From assembly GCF_003369915.1 (NCBI RefSeq), contig NC_046675.1, positions 22,692,001 through 22,756,000 of the forward strand: 64,000 nucleotides of DNA, read 5' to 3'. The DNA is from Drosophila miranda (lineage: Eukaryota > Arthropoda > Insecta > Diptera > Drosophilidae). Positions 12,029 through 23,372 of this stretch are shown here, piece after piece. A program made the position numbers and the translations under genes. The notes under the pieces were generated by a model. The model was given only the letters and a program-made list of their open reading frames with translations. It ran no database searches and was not told the DNA's origin. Position 1 is the stretch's first letter; each line of letters begins with the position of its first letter.

Positions 12029-15000
12029 ATGCGTGCGGGCCGTGGGCTAAGCGACGGCTTAGCGCTGGTCGTCGTCGTCGTCGTTTTGGCCATAATGCTG
12101 GCCGTAACGCAGGCACGTTTCATTGCGAAAAGAGAAACCAAAAACGAAACCCCTGGCAGTGGCATGGATGGTGCCACTTCCACATCCACAGCGACTGCGA
12201 CTGCGATTGGCACTTCCATTGACCCTGACATTGTTACAGCAGCAGCAGCAGCAGCGCAAGAGACACCAAGTGTGGCAGTGGCAACCACAGAAGAAGCTTT
12301 AGTAAAACAAGATCCTGCCACCACAACAACAACAGCAGCCATCCAAAAGATCACAGAGGAAGCAGGAGAGGCGGGAATCCAAAAGATCACAGAGGAAGCA
12401 GCAGAGGAAGGAATCCAAAAGATCACAAAGGAAGCAGCAGAGGAAGGAATCCAAAAGATCACAGAGGAAGGAGCAGAGGCGGGAATCCAAAAGATCACAG
12501 CAGCAGAGGAAGGCATTCAAAAGATCACAGAGGAAGGAGCAGCAACCAATGCCAGTCGATCCACAGATCATGGTCGTTCCATGCAGGTCGTTGCATCCAC
12601 CACAGAAGCCCAGCCGCCCTCTTCAGTCACGCCCATGAAGCTAAGGGCACTGCCAAAGACCACGACCACGACTACGACTACGACCACTGCTCTGCCCTTT
12701 GCCTCCAATGAGAATGCCATTGAAGAGTCCACGTCCGAGTCCACGATCCGCCAGCTGCCGGAAAAGCGGGCAAAATTCATTAGCGAAAACTCCACCAACG
12801 CCCAGCAGCTGATGCTCCCCAACACAGCGGAAGTGTGGAGTCTGGCGGGGATGAAGTCGGTGCCAAAGAGTCCTCCGATGACCATGGAAATAACAACTTC
12901 CATGCCAGGAACTGCCACAACGATGGGGCCGCTATTTCTGCCTTCAAACAGCTCTGCCACAGAGCTCACAAACGATATAGAGCCGCCGCCACAGAACCAA
13001 ACGGAAGTGGAGCTCCACAAGGAGAAGAATCTCCTGGACTGGCAGCAGATCGCAATGATGCAGTCCCCATCCTCAATGCCCGAGAACCGAACGGAGTTTG
13101 CAGTCAGAACCACACTGGATGCCACCGAAGAGGCAATGCAGGGCACCACAGAATCGTTGGAGGAGCAGACGACACCTGCCAAAAGGGAGGAGACAACAGT
13201 CGTTCCTTTGATAGCGGCAGGAGGTGGAGGAGGACTCAATCTCACCACATCACCCGAGCCTGTAGAAAACTCAACTGTGGCAAAGGAATCCTTAGAACAG
13301 GATGTGCTGACATCCACTGCCAGGCCAGAGACCACTACCAGTGTCCGTTCAGCGGAGCTTGTGGCACAACAGCTGGCGTTTACAGAGGCAAAAACATCTA
13401 AAGCGAATTTAACAGAAGGACATGCCCCTGCCCCTGCCCCTGCCCGTGCAACAACAGAAGAAGAGCCAACCGAAAAACTAGAGCTAACAACAGCTGCCAT
13501 GGCAATTGCAACTGCCACTGCCACTGCCACTTCCATGGAAACTACAACGGAGTCATCAGCCCCGTTGGCGGCCGTTCAACATGTGTCACCTGTGTGGGCG
13601 GCAGAGCCAGATCCAGAGATGACTACGGCGGCAATAACGACCACCAGCGATGAGGGTTTAAGTGGATTGAACGACGACGCTAGTTCCAGCCCCAGACCCA
13701 ATCCCAGTCCCAACACAACTGAAATGGCAATGAAAGCACCGCCACCGCCATCGTTTAAGCACTCGAACGAAAGCGACGACGTCATCAATGTCTCCCCCAG
13801 CCCCAAGCAGGCAGAGACCCAGGCAGCGCCACAGCCAGAGAGGCCCCACGAGAGGGAGCAACAGCAAGAGACGACCCCCACGACAACAGCAGTTAGTATT
13901 CGAGCGGCTGTCGAGGAGAGCGCAAGCACGAGCCCGACGGCGACTACGACGACTACTACGACGGTGCCGCAGTTCGAGTTAAGTGAACAAAAAACAGAAA
14001 TTGTTATTGCCACAACAACAACAGCAACAGCAGCAACAACAACCACTACAACTACGAGTACAACAACTGTGGCAACAACAACAACAACTGAAGAGGCAAC
14101 GCCAACGCCAACGGAAATTGTCCAAATTAGCAATGAAGTGAATTTAGAAACGGCAACAGTGCCACCTCCTCCAGCAATAGATCCACAGAGAAAATCAAAG
14201 GAAGAAGAGGGAGCCCAAGATGCGGCCAATGAAAAGAAAACCGATACAAGTGAGAACTTTGTGAACAACAGTGTGGCCCAAAGCATAACAGAGGCCAACG
14301 GAGGTGAAACACCTGCCACAACGGCCACACAGGCTACCCCCCTGTTCAGTGACCTCGGACCGAAGGAGAACCCCGAACACGAATCCTCGCTGGAAACGAA
14401 TAACATCGGGGAGGCGGCCACAACAACAAGCCAGGGCCTGGCAACAGCAACAACAGGGACAGGGACAGGGGCAGCTTTGGACGGGAGGGAAGCAGGCAAA
14501 GCAGCAACAGGTGCAAAGGGACCTCCACTGTCGCCGTCGCCGTCGTCGTCGTCGGATGAGCATTACGATGAGGAGAACGACACTGGCAAAGGCCAACAAC
14601 AGGTGGATGAAGTGCACGAAAAACAAGTTATTGAGGAGCCAGAGCAGTCGTTAGCCAAAAATATGGCAGGAAACGGCACAACCACAACAACCACAACAGA
14701 AGACACAACCAGCAGCAGCACTACAACTGCAAAAACAACGACTGAAATGCAACCACCTTTGATATCCCTGCTGGATGATACCACAACAACGACCACAACG
14801 ACGATCCCAACTCCAACAGAAGCCATCTCCAGCAGCAGCAGTTTTAGTCCACCGATCAGTATGCTGCCGGAGAACACAACCAGCATCCCACATCCTGTGG
14901 GTTCTGCCACCACCGAAGACCCTTTTATGCCTTCGATCCTGCCCAGTGATACCGGTGCTCCGCCCATGATTATGGCTGCATTTCCCAACGATATGGGCAA

Positions 15001-17366
15001 CAGCGGCCAGGGCGGAGGCACCGACGTGAACGTGATCATTGCCATCACGGTGAGTGTCATCGGAGTGGTGGCCTTGATCCTCCTGGTGGCCTTCCTCTAC
15101 CTCATGCGAAAGCGCCAGAAGCAAATGTCCTATGGCCAGAGGTGCCGGCCCGTCAGCCTCGACGCCTACTCCCTGGACAATGTCTCTGTGCTGGGGAGTG
15201 TGCGGCGCAAGGGCAGGGACCTGCGTGCCTCGAAACGCACCTACGGGAATGCGGCCTTCGACGATCCCTCGCTGCGGCACAATCTCCTGTCCGCCGTGGA
15301 GCTGGGAAAGTTTTTGGAGCGACGCTCCAGCATTTTCGAGGAGTTCAGAGATGTGCCGCAGATAATAGCGCGAGCGGACGAGGTGCCAGCGGGCTGTGAG
15401 GACAAGAATCGGTGAGTGACCCCCCCATACCCATACCCATACCCATCCCCAACCCACTCCATAAAGTTTATAATTAATTGATGGTTCTCATCATTGTTGT
15501 TGGATTAATAACTGACATATCTTCCTGCTTTTCCAAACAAATATCAAATCGAATGAATGGTGACTCATCTTGGAACCGCAGCTACGCCAACGTGATTCCG
15601 CTTCCTGAGACGCGTGTGGTGCTCCAGCGACGCGGCGATGATGACAAAACGGAATACATTAATGCCAATTATGTTCGGGTAAGCAAACGATGAAACGAAG
15701 GCGTCGCCGAGACAGAGAAACAATCAACTGTCGAGTGGGGGGTAACGATGCCCTTCCTTCCCTAGACACATGAATGAGAGGCAGAGATGGGCCTCTGGAT
15801 GGGTTGTGGGCTGTGTTGCAGCGGCCGTTTTTCGGGACGAGCCTTGCATGACGAGGCGGCGAGGGCTGCTTCTTCTCCCGCGAGGGCCTATTAAACATGG
15901 CGCCCGAATAATTACACGCCTCATGAGACTGGCCATGACTGTGAAATACTTGTAGATTCAGCAGTCTTTGTTTTGTTGCAAGAGCCTCCTCAATTCCACT
16001 CCACTCGACTCCACTCTGTGAGCAAGCAAATGAGCTTTAGCTTGAGCGAAAGGCAATGTAATGATCATGATAATTGCCAGCAAGAAGCGAAAGTTGTGCC
16101 GTCAAGCGGCAGCGAAGTGTAAATGCCCTTACATCACGAACCGTCGACTGTCGAATGCAGGACAGAACACAGAGATCTCACCTGGACAGCGGAACACCCT
16201 CTGAGCTTCAGAGAGGAGTCGCAGTGACGCGTGACGACTTGGAGGGAGTGCAATCATGCGACACAATGCACCTGGTGATAGCGCTAGCCCCCGAGATTTA
16301 CATCGCCAGTCGGCATTCGGCAGTCGTGCGATTTTATGGCCGTTTATCAGAAATGCGCGCGCACAACTGCTCAACAAACATTCATTGAATGTGAGAGGGA
16401 GAGGGAGTGGGAGGCAGTCACAACAAGTTTTAATTAATGGTTATGTCATTACTCACGCTATTCCCTCCCCCTTGATCTACAGGGCCCACGAGATGCCCCC
16501 AACTACTATATAGCCTGCCAGGCACCAATGGAGAGCACAACGAGCGACTTCTGGCGCATGATCTGGGAGCAGCAGTCGCGTGTGATCATCCAGGCCACGG
16601 ATCTCAACGAGAACGGAATCGAAAAGTGCGCCGAATACCTGCCGCCCTCGGCGACGCTGGACAATCACAGCAGCTATGGGGACTACCAGGTGACGCTCAA
16701 GAATCGTGAGGTCAAGGACAAGTACGCCATTTCCACGCTCATGCTGAAGCGTGTGGATGGCGAGGAGTGCCGCGAACTGACGCACTACTGGTACAAGTGG
16801 CCAGAGGCGGGTGTCCCAGCGGAGGAGGCGCCCATCATTGCCATGCTGCTGGAGGCACGCTCATCCCTGAAGTCGTATTGCTTGGAACAGCAGGCCAGCG
16901 ATCTGAAGGATAAGTCATCGACGGCGGAGTCATCGGTGGATGCAGAGGCAGCTGGAGGCAAGGCTGAGGTGGGGAGCACCTCCTCCAGCAACGAGATTAA
17001 TGGAAACGTGGGCAGCAGGGGCACAGGCACTCGCACCCAGCAGGGGTAAGTGTGGATTAATCCGGTGGCGTCTTGCATGGCTTGTTAATTGTTTCGTTTC
17101 TTTGTACCTCCCTCCTCCCCCCGTTTAGACCGCTAACAGTTCATTGTTCTCCAGGTACGGGTCGTACCGGCACCATCATTGCCTCGGACATGGCCATTCG
17201 CAGCTTGGAGACACCCAAGCGTTCCGTGGACATTCCGCAGCTGGTATACTATGTGCGGCGCGGACGCGCCAGCGCTGTTCAGACCAAGGAGCAGTATGAA
17301 TTTATCTACAAGGTGGCCAGCATGTACGCCACAAAGATCACAAATCTATCCAACAATGATAATTGA
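12029..17366 (+). CDS. Receptor-type protein tyrosine phosphatase, mucin-like ectodomain, atypical catalytic site
   Basis: Predicted 1426-residue type I membrane protein from exons 12029-15411, 15582-15678, 16483-17045 and 17129-17366; all junctions are GT/AG and in phase. The ATG has a good context (ACAAAATG) and is followed by a hydrophobic signal peptide (about residues 10-28). The ectodomain to about residue 1000 is Thr/Ser/Pro/Ala rich with many poly-Thr tracts, as in O-glycosylated mucins, and holds six copies of an IQKITEEAAEEG repeat (about residues 105-172). One membrane helix spans about 1001-1024. The cytoplasmic part has one PTP domain with KNRYANVIP, YINANYV, DFWRMIWEQ, P-loop HCSPGTGRTG (Cys 1354) and the QTKEQYEF motif. 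The general-acid Asp of WPD is Glu (WPEAGVP, Glu 1268), as in inactive second domains of receptor PTPs, and there is an insert of some 45 residues before the P-loop. Activity may be weak or altered. A possible D. melanogaster counterpart is CG42327, from memory only. Confidence 0.9.
12341..12546 (+). repeat. Six in-frame copies of a 12-residue coding repeat
   Basis: Within the first exon of the receptor phosphatase a unit of about 36 bp, encoding IQKITEEAAEEG with small changes, recurs six times; one copy is shortened to 10 residues. All length steps are multiples of three, so the reading frame is kept. It lies in the membrane-distal ectodomain. Near-identity of the copies suggests recent tandem duplication. 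Confidence 0.92.
15420..15446 (+). repeat. (CCCATA)n short tandem repeat in an intron
   Basis: Several tandem CCCATA units sit just after the donor of the first intron of the receptor phosphatase coding region. Confidence 0.8.
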
Positions 17367-18030
17367 GGGAGGGAGAGGCGTAGTCGTCGGCGTCCCACTT
17401 TGAGTCGAATCCGAATGCGAATTTTCGGATATTTCCAGCACTCAAGAGCCGCAACTATATAGATATCGACATAGAGAGTTTATGAAATATGATTCTAATT
17501 TAGTATTATCTCGAACGCTGCTACGCATGCAATTGTGTTGAATGTTTTTGCACCTGATTGATTTATCGTCATTATTTTGTCGGGCTTTGAATATCATTTA
17601 AAAAATGTATGTATTCCTTTATTATTGTGATATAATCGTACATTTTGTATATCTCTTGATAATCTGTTGCATATTTATAATGTACATTTTTTTTTTGCAC
17701 TGGATCGTATAGATGTACTGTACAGGGGGCCCCTACCGGCCGGAACAGGTAAAATATGATTGGAATTTTTCCATATTTTAATTGTAGAAAGTCATTATGT
17801 AATCAAAATTGTATGTATCTATTTTAAACGAGCTTTAATGTACATAAGGTATATCTTAAGTAAAAGAAAATCTGTATTCCACTCATATTATTGCGAAATA
17901 CAAAGAAAAGAACCAATCGTTCAATAGAAGTAACAAAATCTTTTAAATGTACGCGGGCCTTATCGGTTCAGTTGCGAAATATTGTTTCACAACACAACTA
18001 TCGGTGAACCGTGTAACCGTGCCCATATTT
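17367..18030 (+). other. AT-rich 3' flank of the receptor phosphatase
   Basis: No coding exon is visible. The first several hundred bases are presumably the 3' UTR of the phosphatase. The right part runs into an inverted repeat fragment lying before FKBP2. Confidence 0.5.
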
Positions 18031-18402
18031 TACAAAAAAATAAAAAAATTACTAGAAACTAGCCAGTCTTTTAGAAAATTGATTCATTTATCGGCTAGAA
18101 TTATGGGTTCAATGCTGAGGATCCTAGCTGGCCAGTAATATTAAACCGAATATCAAAATCGAGGAATATGATTTCCGATCATGGACAGAGAGCGATTAGC
18201 CCATTGTCGACCAGTAAGTATTAAAATGAAAAAAAAAATGCATAAAGAGGAAGAATATGATAGATCCACAAAAATAATAATTATTGTTATTAATATAAGT
18301 ATTATTTCCGTCGGCTTACCTCAAGTTGAAATCCTGTTTAAAGAAAGGGGTGTTAAGTGGGTTAAGTTTATTTTTCATCGGTATATTTACGGTCTATCGA
18401 TA
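18030..18402 (-). mobile_element. Inverted fragment of the promoter-linked interspersed repeat (copy F)
   Basis: The reverse complement of about 18030-18180 matches the repeat copies at 22300 and 41220, including CATATTCCTCGATTTTGATA and the block ATGAATCAATTTTCTA. The reverse complement of about 18310-18400 matches copy B at 31745-31815 (an ACCGAT...CCCACT...TTTAAACAG block). The promoter-motif end faces the FKBP2 start codon, so the copy is inverted relative to the other copies, just as FKBP2 is inverted relative to the genes they flank. Confidence 0.65.
18379..18402 (+). promoter_or_regulatory. Housekeeping core promoter: CGGTATATTTAC plus DRE TATCGATA
   Basis: A perfect DRE octamer (18395-18402) directly follows a CGGTATATTTAC block resembling the Drosophila core-promoter motif 6. 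It lies 38 bp before the FKBP2 start codon. Both motifs are typical of TATA-less, broadly expressed fly promoters. Confidence 0.7.
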
Positions 18403-18439
18403 GAACCGATATTGATTTTTTAATTTTAAACTTTTTAAG

Positions 18440-18924
18440 ATGAAATTGGTTTGTTTGTTGTTATTCTTCGCTTTCCTGGCCACAACACTGGCCAATGAGT
18501 CGGCCAAGGTGAAAATCGGCATCAAGAAGCGGGTGGAGAACTGCACCAGAAGGGCTAAAAGTGGCGATTTGGTCCAAGTCCACTACAAGGTAGAAAAACA
18601 CCATCTTGCGTGCCGGCTCCGGCCTAATCTAACCTCTAAAATATCTTTATTTAGGGCTCGCTGCAGGATGGGACAGAGTTCGACAGCAGCTACTCCCGCT
18701 CCACTCCATTTTCATTTACACTGGGCGCCCGCCAGGTAATCAAGGGCTGGGACCAAGGATTGTTGGGCATGTGCGAGAGCGAGAAGCGAACGTTGACCAT
18801 TCCCCCCGAGCTGGGTTATGGAGCAAGTGGAGCCGGTGGCGGAAAGATACCGCCAAATGCCGTGCTGGTCTTCGATGTTGAAATGGTCAAGATTGAGCCA
18901 CGTGCCGGATCTGAAGAGTTGTAG
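18440..18924 (+). CDS. FKBP2: ER-luminal FKBP-type peptidyl-prolyl isomerase (FKBP2/FKBP13-like)
   Basis: Cis-trans prolyl isomerase of the secretory pathway that helps protein folding in the ER. Exons 18440-18589 and 18655-18924 join in phase 0 to give 139 residues; human FKBP2 has about 142. Residues 1-18 form a signal peptide ending LANESA. A single FKBP domain follows, with [20 protein letters not shown], the [10 protein letters not shown] core and [19 protein letters not shown], all standard active-site blocks. The C-terminus SEEL resembles an ER-retention tetrapeptide (human RTEL). The gene reads away from the receptor phosphatase and converges with WDR3. The stop codon TAG is followed immediately by AATAAA, so the 3' UTR is probably very short. 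Confidence in family and location is high. Confidence 0.95.
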
Positions 18925-18930
18925 AATAAA
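18925..18930 (+). terminator. Poly(A) signal AATAAA abutting the FKBP2 stop
   Basis: AATAAA begins at the base after the TAG stop codon. If it is used, cleavage 15-30 bp on would leave a 3' UTR of only about 25-35 bases. Confidence 0.6.
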
Positions 18931-19284
18931 TGCCAAAGAAGTGCAGCCAAAAGGAAATCTTTTGTTTCAATTGAATGTGGGAACACTCGTGCTTCTTGAG
19001 CCCGAGCCGTAAATTTTTCGTGTGCCTATCGGTGGACTTTCCTCTCAAGCTCACGAAAAGCCGTGCCACGCCCAGATGTTTCATCATTAAAAACGTTTCG
19101 GGGTAGATCTCGTCAAAATAGGGCCAGATCGGTGAAGGACCTGCTTTCCAAGGATCGTAAGGCTATAAACTAACAATGTGAACTATTAAAACTGCATATT
19201 GAGCTGAATAATCGTCGAGCCCTGCAATGCACAAAAAATGGATCGGCCTTCCTTGTACTTAGTATCAAAAAATAACTAACTTTG

Positions 19285-19290
19285 TTTATT
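19285..19290 (-). terminator. Poly(A) signal of WDR3
   Basis: AATAAA on the minus strand lies about 50 bp after the WDR3 stop codon, inside the convergent gap with FKBP2. Confidence 0.6.
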
Positions 19291-19338
19291 TGGAGTAATA
19301 CACCTAAGCCTAAGGTACTTCCTGCAGGGGGCTCTGTC

Positions 19339-22166
19339 TCAGACCATTTGGATTTGGAGTCGTCGCTTGCTTGCCTCCCGTCGCTTCTTATCGCGCTTGC
19401 GACGAGCCTGGGTCGCGTCTCGGAACAGCTGTACGCCCTCGCGCTGCTCCACTTCCGTCTGCAGCAGTGCCAGGCCGTGCAGATTCCAGCCGAGGATGTC
19501 CCGGAGCTGGCCGACATCCCGCTTCAGCATTGTGAGAAGTTTCAACAGCAGCGGCTTCATGCTCTTGGTCGCCGAAATGGGCTTCATGTGAACCTTGAAG
19601 AGGAATATGGTGACGCGACAGAGCAGCTCCAGTTGATCGGGTCGCTGGGTTAGCAGGATGGGCAGGCGCTCAAGCAGCTCGCATACGACGGAAAAGGGCA
19701 GAAGGAGAAGCGCCTCTTCCAGGTCGGATGCACGTATCCGCATGAACGTGTTGACTAGAAAATCAACGGGGTTCTTGACTTGCAGGGCTTGCATCAGAGG
19801 GTGCAGTTCCGGTTTCTCCTCAGCCTCCAGCTCGAACTGCTTCGATATCTCCAGGCACTCTAGAATGGACTCGGCCGCTTTCTCCGAGCCCACTGTCTTG
19901 CGCGAGGCCATCTTCAGGCTGGGCAGCAGGGGCACGCTGTTGTCTTCTCCAGTGGCAAGCTGCTCATTCTCCATCTGCTCGCGCTCCTCCTCCTGGACGT
20001 CCTTCAGCACGATTGTCTCGTCCGTCCGCTCGTACATTCGCAAAGTGCGGTCCGAGCCGCAGGTGACCAGGAATCGGCCATTGGGCGACACTGCCAGGGA
20101 ATAGGCCTCGCCTATGTGACCGGGAAGTGTGATAATCTTTTCAAAGGAGTCGCCGTCCCACTGCTTGACCTTGCCGTCCTTTCCGCAGCTGAAGATCATG
20201 TGCGTTTTGGGTATGAACTGCACGGACATTACCGTGTCGTCGTGGGCGAAGATTGAGCGATGACAGTCGCCAAAGTTCAGTCCCCAGATCTTTATGTTGC
20301 GATCAGCAGACCCGGTGACGACCAGATTCGAATCGTAGGAGATGTCGAGGCAGAGCACGGGCAGCTTGTGGCCGTACAGCGACAGATAGAACTTGAAGGT
20401 GTCCAGAAAGAAGATCTTGACGGTGGCATCCAGCAGTCCGACGGCCAGATACTTCATGTCCGGACTGACGCCCACACAGAGCACAGTCTCCTCCAGCTTC
20501 AGGGTGTTCTTGTGCAGCAGTGACAGGACCTTGCTCTCGCCCGCTCCCTCCGCAGCATCAATCAGCTCAAAGGTCCAGATCTTGAGAGTCTGATCACCGC
20601 TGCCCGTAATGCATCCCTTCTGATCCGGCAGCATAGCAATGGACCAGAGTTCGCTCTCGTGGGCTGGAATCTCCTCCACAATGTCCGCTGCACCCACGTC
20701 CACAATGAGCAGCTTGCCGCTCTTCATGCCCAAAAGCACATAGTGATCGCCGGGCACGAACTTTGAGCACAGAATATAGTCTGTGGGAACTGTGCGGAGA
20801 CACTGCATGGCATCGCGGTCCCAGAACTTGAACGATTCCCCAGCACCGGAGCCAACCGCCAGGGAGTCATTGCTGAAGCACACGGAGCGCACCTCGGACT
20901 GGTGGCCCAGGCGCGTGAGGGATCGCAGAACTTTCACACTGGGATCGGCTGGTTTGCGGGTCTTGGGCGAAGCCTCCAGGGAGTGCAACACAAGACTATT
21001 GTTGGCCAGACTGACCAGAACACGCATCTCCTTGTTCTGGCCCAAGACCACATCGATGGACTTGATTTTCTGTTTGGTTCGGATGCTCTCCAGTCGCTTG
21101 ATTTCATCGCTCAGTGATTGCTGCTTCGACAGTTGCGCCTCGTCGCTGGCATCATCGCCAGCGGCCTTCTTCTCCTTCTTCAGGCGCTTGGCCAGGCGCT
21201 GCTTTACCTCCTCGGCAGTGCATATGTAAAAGTTCTCTATCAGATCGTTGGTGCCGTGGCAGCTCAAGACGCGCTCAGTGTAATCGGTGACCAGGTTGAC
21301 AGTGCGGCCCTTGCCTGCGCGCTGAATTATGCCGCAATTGCTCACGCTTATGGGACTTATCGTGTCCTCATCATCTATGCTTAGGCCCTCGACGGCCGAC
21401 TCCAGGGTCTCGGTAACAGCGCCGTCGTGTTTCTTCAAGCGATACACATTCATTCCACTCTCGCTGGCTCCCGCCACCATCAGGTCGCCGATGAAGGCCA
21501 GTGCCCAAACTTCTGTTCGATTGTCCACGATGGTTTTGAAGCAGAACTGAGTCTCCAGGTTCCAGAATTTGATCTGTGTGTCCTTCGAGCAGCTCACCAC
21601 AATGCTCTGGTCCACCACGCGCTGCAGAAAGTGAGCATCTGTGATGGCAGCATTGTGTCCGCTCAGCCGCGCTCTACCCGCCTGCTCCACCACATCCACG
21701 ACCACCAGCTCCGTGTCCAGGCCTCCACTGACCAACCGCATTCCCTGCTGGTCATACCGCAGGATGCTCACGGCATGCTTGTGAAGGGCCAACGTGCAGA
21801 TGGCCTCGTAGTACCTCTCCGAGCTGAGATCAAAGATCTGGACCATGCCATCGGTATAGCCCACGGCAATGTGTAGATGATCCGGCGAAACACGCAGGCA
21901 GGTCACCTCGAACTTCTCCCGGCGCAGCGTCAGCTTCCGATCGCCCATGCTGGAGGGGATAGACATTAGTTAAACCCTGTTTTTGCTGTTTAAGAAGCAG
22001 CCACTCACCGCAAATCCCAGATGATGACATTCTCGGCAGCAGGTGCGGCCACATACCGCCCTTCGGTTTTGTCAACGATGGCAAAGTTCACATTGGCGCG
22101 ACCCGATGTGATTATATTAAAGCTGTCTATAGCCCGATACGCTAAATATTGTTTAGTTAAGCCCAT
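19339..22166 (-). CDS. WDR3: WDR3/UTP12, small-subunit processome WD-repeat protein
   Basis: Nucleolar component of the UTP-B subcomplex needed for early 18S rRNA processing. Exon 1 is 22166-22009 and exon 2 is 21949-19339, joined by a 59 bp intron to give 922 residues (human WDR3 about 943). The N-terminus MGLTKQYLAYRA is nearly identical to human MGLTKQYLRYVA, which fixes the start; the MSIPSS start inside the intron is not used. About a dozen WD40 repeats in two propellers follow, with clear GH...D...W/F-D signatures such as GHNAAITDAHFL, GSGDQTLKIWTF, GSADRNIKIWGL and GSDRTLRMYERT. The last 200 residues form the Utp12 domain, ending in a basic tail. The start lies 85 bp from repeat copy A. 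Confidence 0.96.
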
Positions 22167-22250
22167 TCTAACATTTAAAAATTAAAAAATCAACAAGCGC
22201 GTTTCACGTGTTCGAGTGATATTTATCGACCTATCGATCAAATCTATCGC

Positions 22251-23190
22251 CAGAAATATACCGTCTCATTTTAAAAATATACCGTAAATATACTGACAAA
22301 TTCCAGTTCTATTATACATATTCCTCGTTTTTGATATTCCGTCGAATATTACTAGCTAGATAGAACATTTGGTCCTGCCCGCATAATTTTTCTCGATTAA
22401 TTAATCTATTTTCTACTTGACTGGCTTATTTTAAACACTGGCTTTTATTGGATTTTCCCAAAAAAAAAGGTTTTAGCGAAAAAGGTCAAACAAAAAAAAC
22501 GTAATAAAACGTAAGAGAAAAATCGTTCCTATTGCTCAATTTTGATGTTCCCTTGAATAATGCTGGCTATCTAAGACTCTCAGCTCTGCCCACATAAATT
22601 TGCGGCATTGATGAATAAATTTTCTACAAGATTGGCTACTTTTCAGTACTCCTTTTTTATTGTATTGTATCTAAAACAAGGTTTGAGCAAAAATGGTCAA
22701 CAAAAAAACAGGTAACGTAAGTGAGTATGGAATGTCACGTCATTGCTTACTTGGAACTTCTCAACCGGAGTGTGGGCATTTGTATACCCTATTTCCTTAA
22801 TTTGATATGAAGATACTGTTTTCCAAGCTGTTTTAAAACGTAATTAATAAAGACCTTTTCTCAGATTGATATCTCTTAGACATATTTATGCATATGATGA
22901 GTGTCTTGTATAGGAGTATAGGCATTTGTATAGATACATAGATACTGTTTTCCAAACTGTTTTTAAAACGTAATTGTAAAGAAATTTTCTCAAATTGATA
23001 TGTTTTAAGTTTAGTTTCTTGTATATATCTCGATCCCGATACCTATTCTTCGTCTCTGAAAGAAGACAATTAGCCGAAAAATATCGTGGAAATAGCTTTT
23101 AAACAGAAACTGACTAGTTTCTGCATATATTGAAGCTTGAGATGACAAACATTTTATCAATTATATAGTATCCATTTCCCCAGGGTATGC
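22251..23190 (+). mobile_element. Promoter-linked interspersed repeat, near full-length (copy A)
   Basis: A stretch of about 940 bp shares long similar blocks with 41153-41990 and 43105-43690. Its left end carries two ATATACCG-type motifs and its right end is CCCCAGGGTATG. Inside are two diverged subunits of about 200 bp (near 22320 and 22535), each with a TTTTGAT(A/G)TTCC block, a GCCC(A/G)CATAA block, an ATTTTCTAC block and a CTTTTATTG-like block, each ending in an A-rich GGTCAA motif. No ORF with a transposase or reverse transcriptase is visible, so it is non-autonomous. A Helitron- or ISY/SGM-like nature is only a guess. Confidence 0.8.
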
Positions 23191-23372
23191 AGAGTACGGT
23201 TCGCTATCTGTTTACCTTTTTTTTAACGATCTGGCAAGACTACCCGATGTCCGTTATGCGCAGGCGCTGCTCGTTATATTTTATATACCACCCCATACCA
23301 GAATAAAATATTCATTTAAGCTAGCTCCTGCTGCGTTTTCTGCTCAATTAATAGTTTATCAAACAACAAACA

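Noticed and set aside
12568-13536. 322-codon minus-strand frame over the phosphatase exon
   Set aside because: Val/Ser-rich shadow of the Thr-rich coding strand; the plus frame has signal peptide, repeats and membrane helix.
21950-21966. Alternative WDR3 start (MSIPSSMG...)
   Set aside because: It lies in the intron; splicing to the upstream exon restores the conserved MGLTKQYL start.
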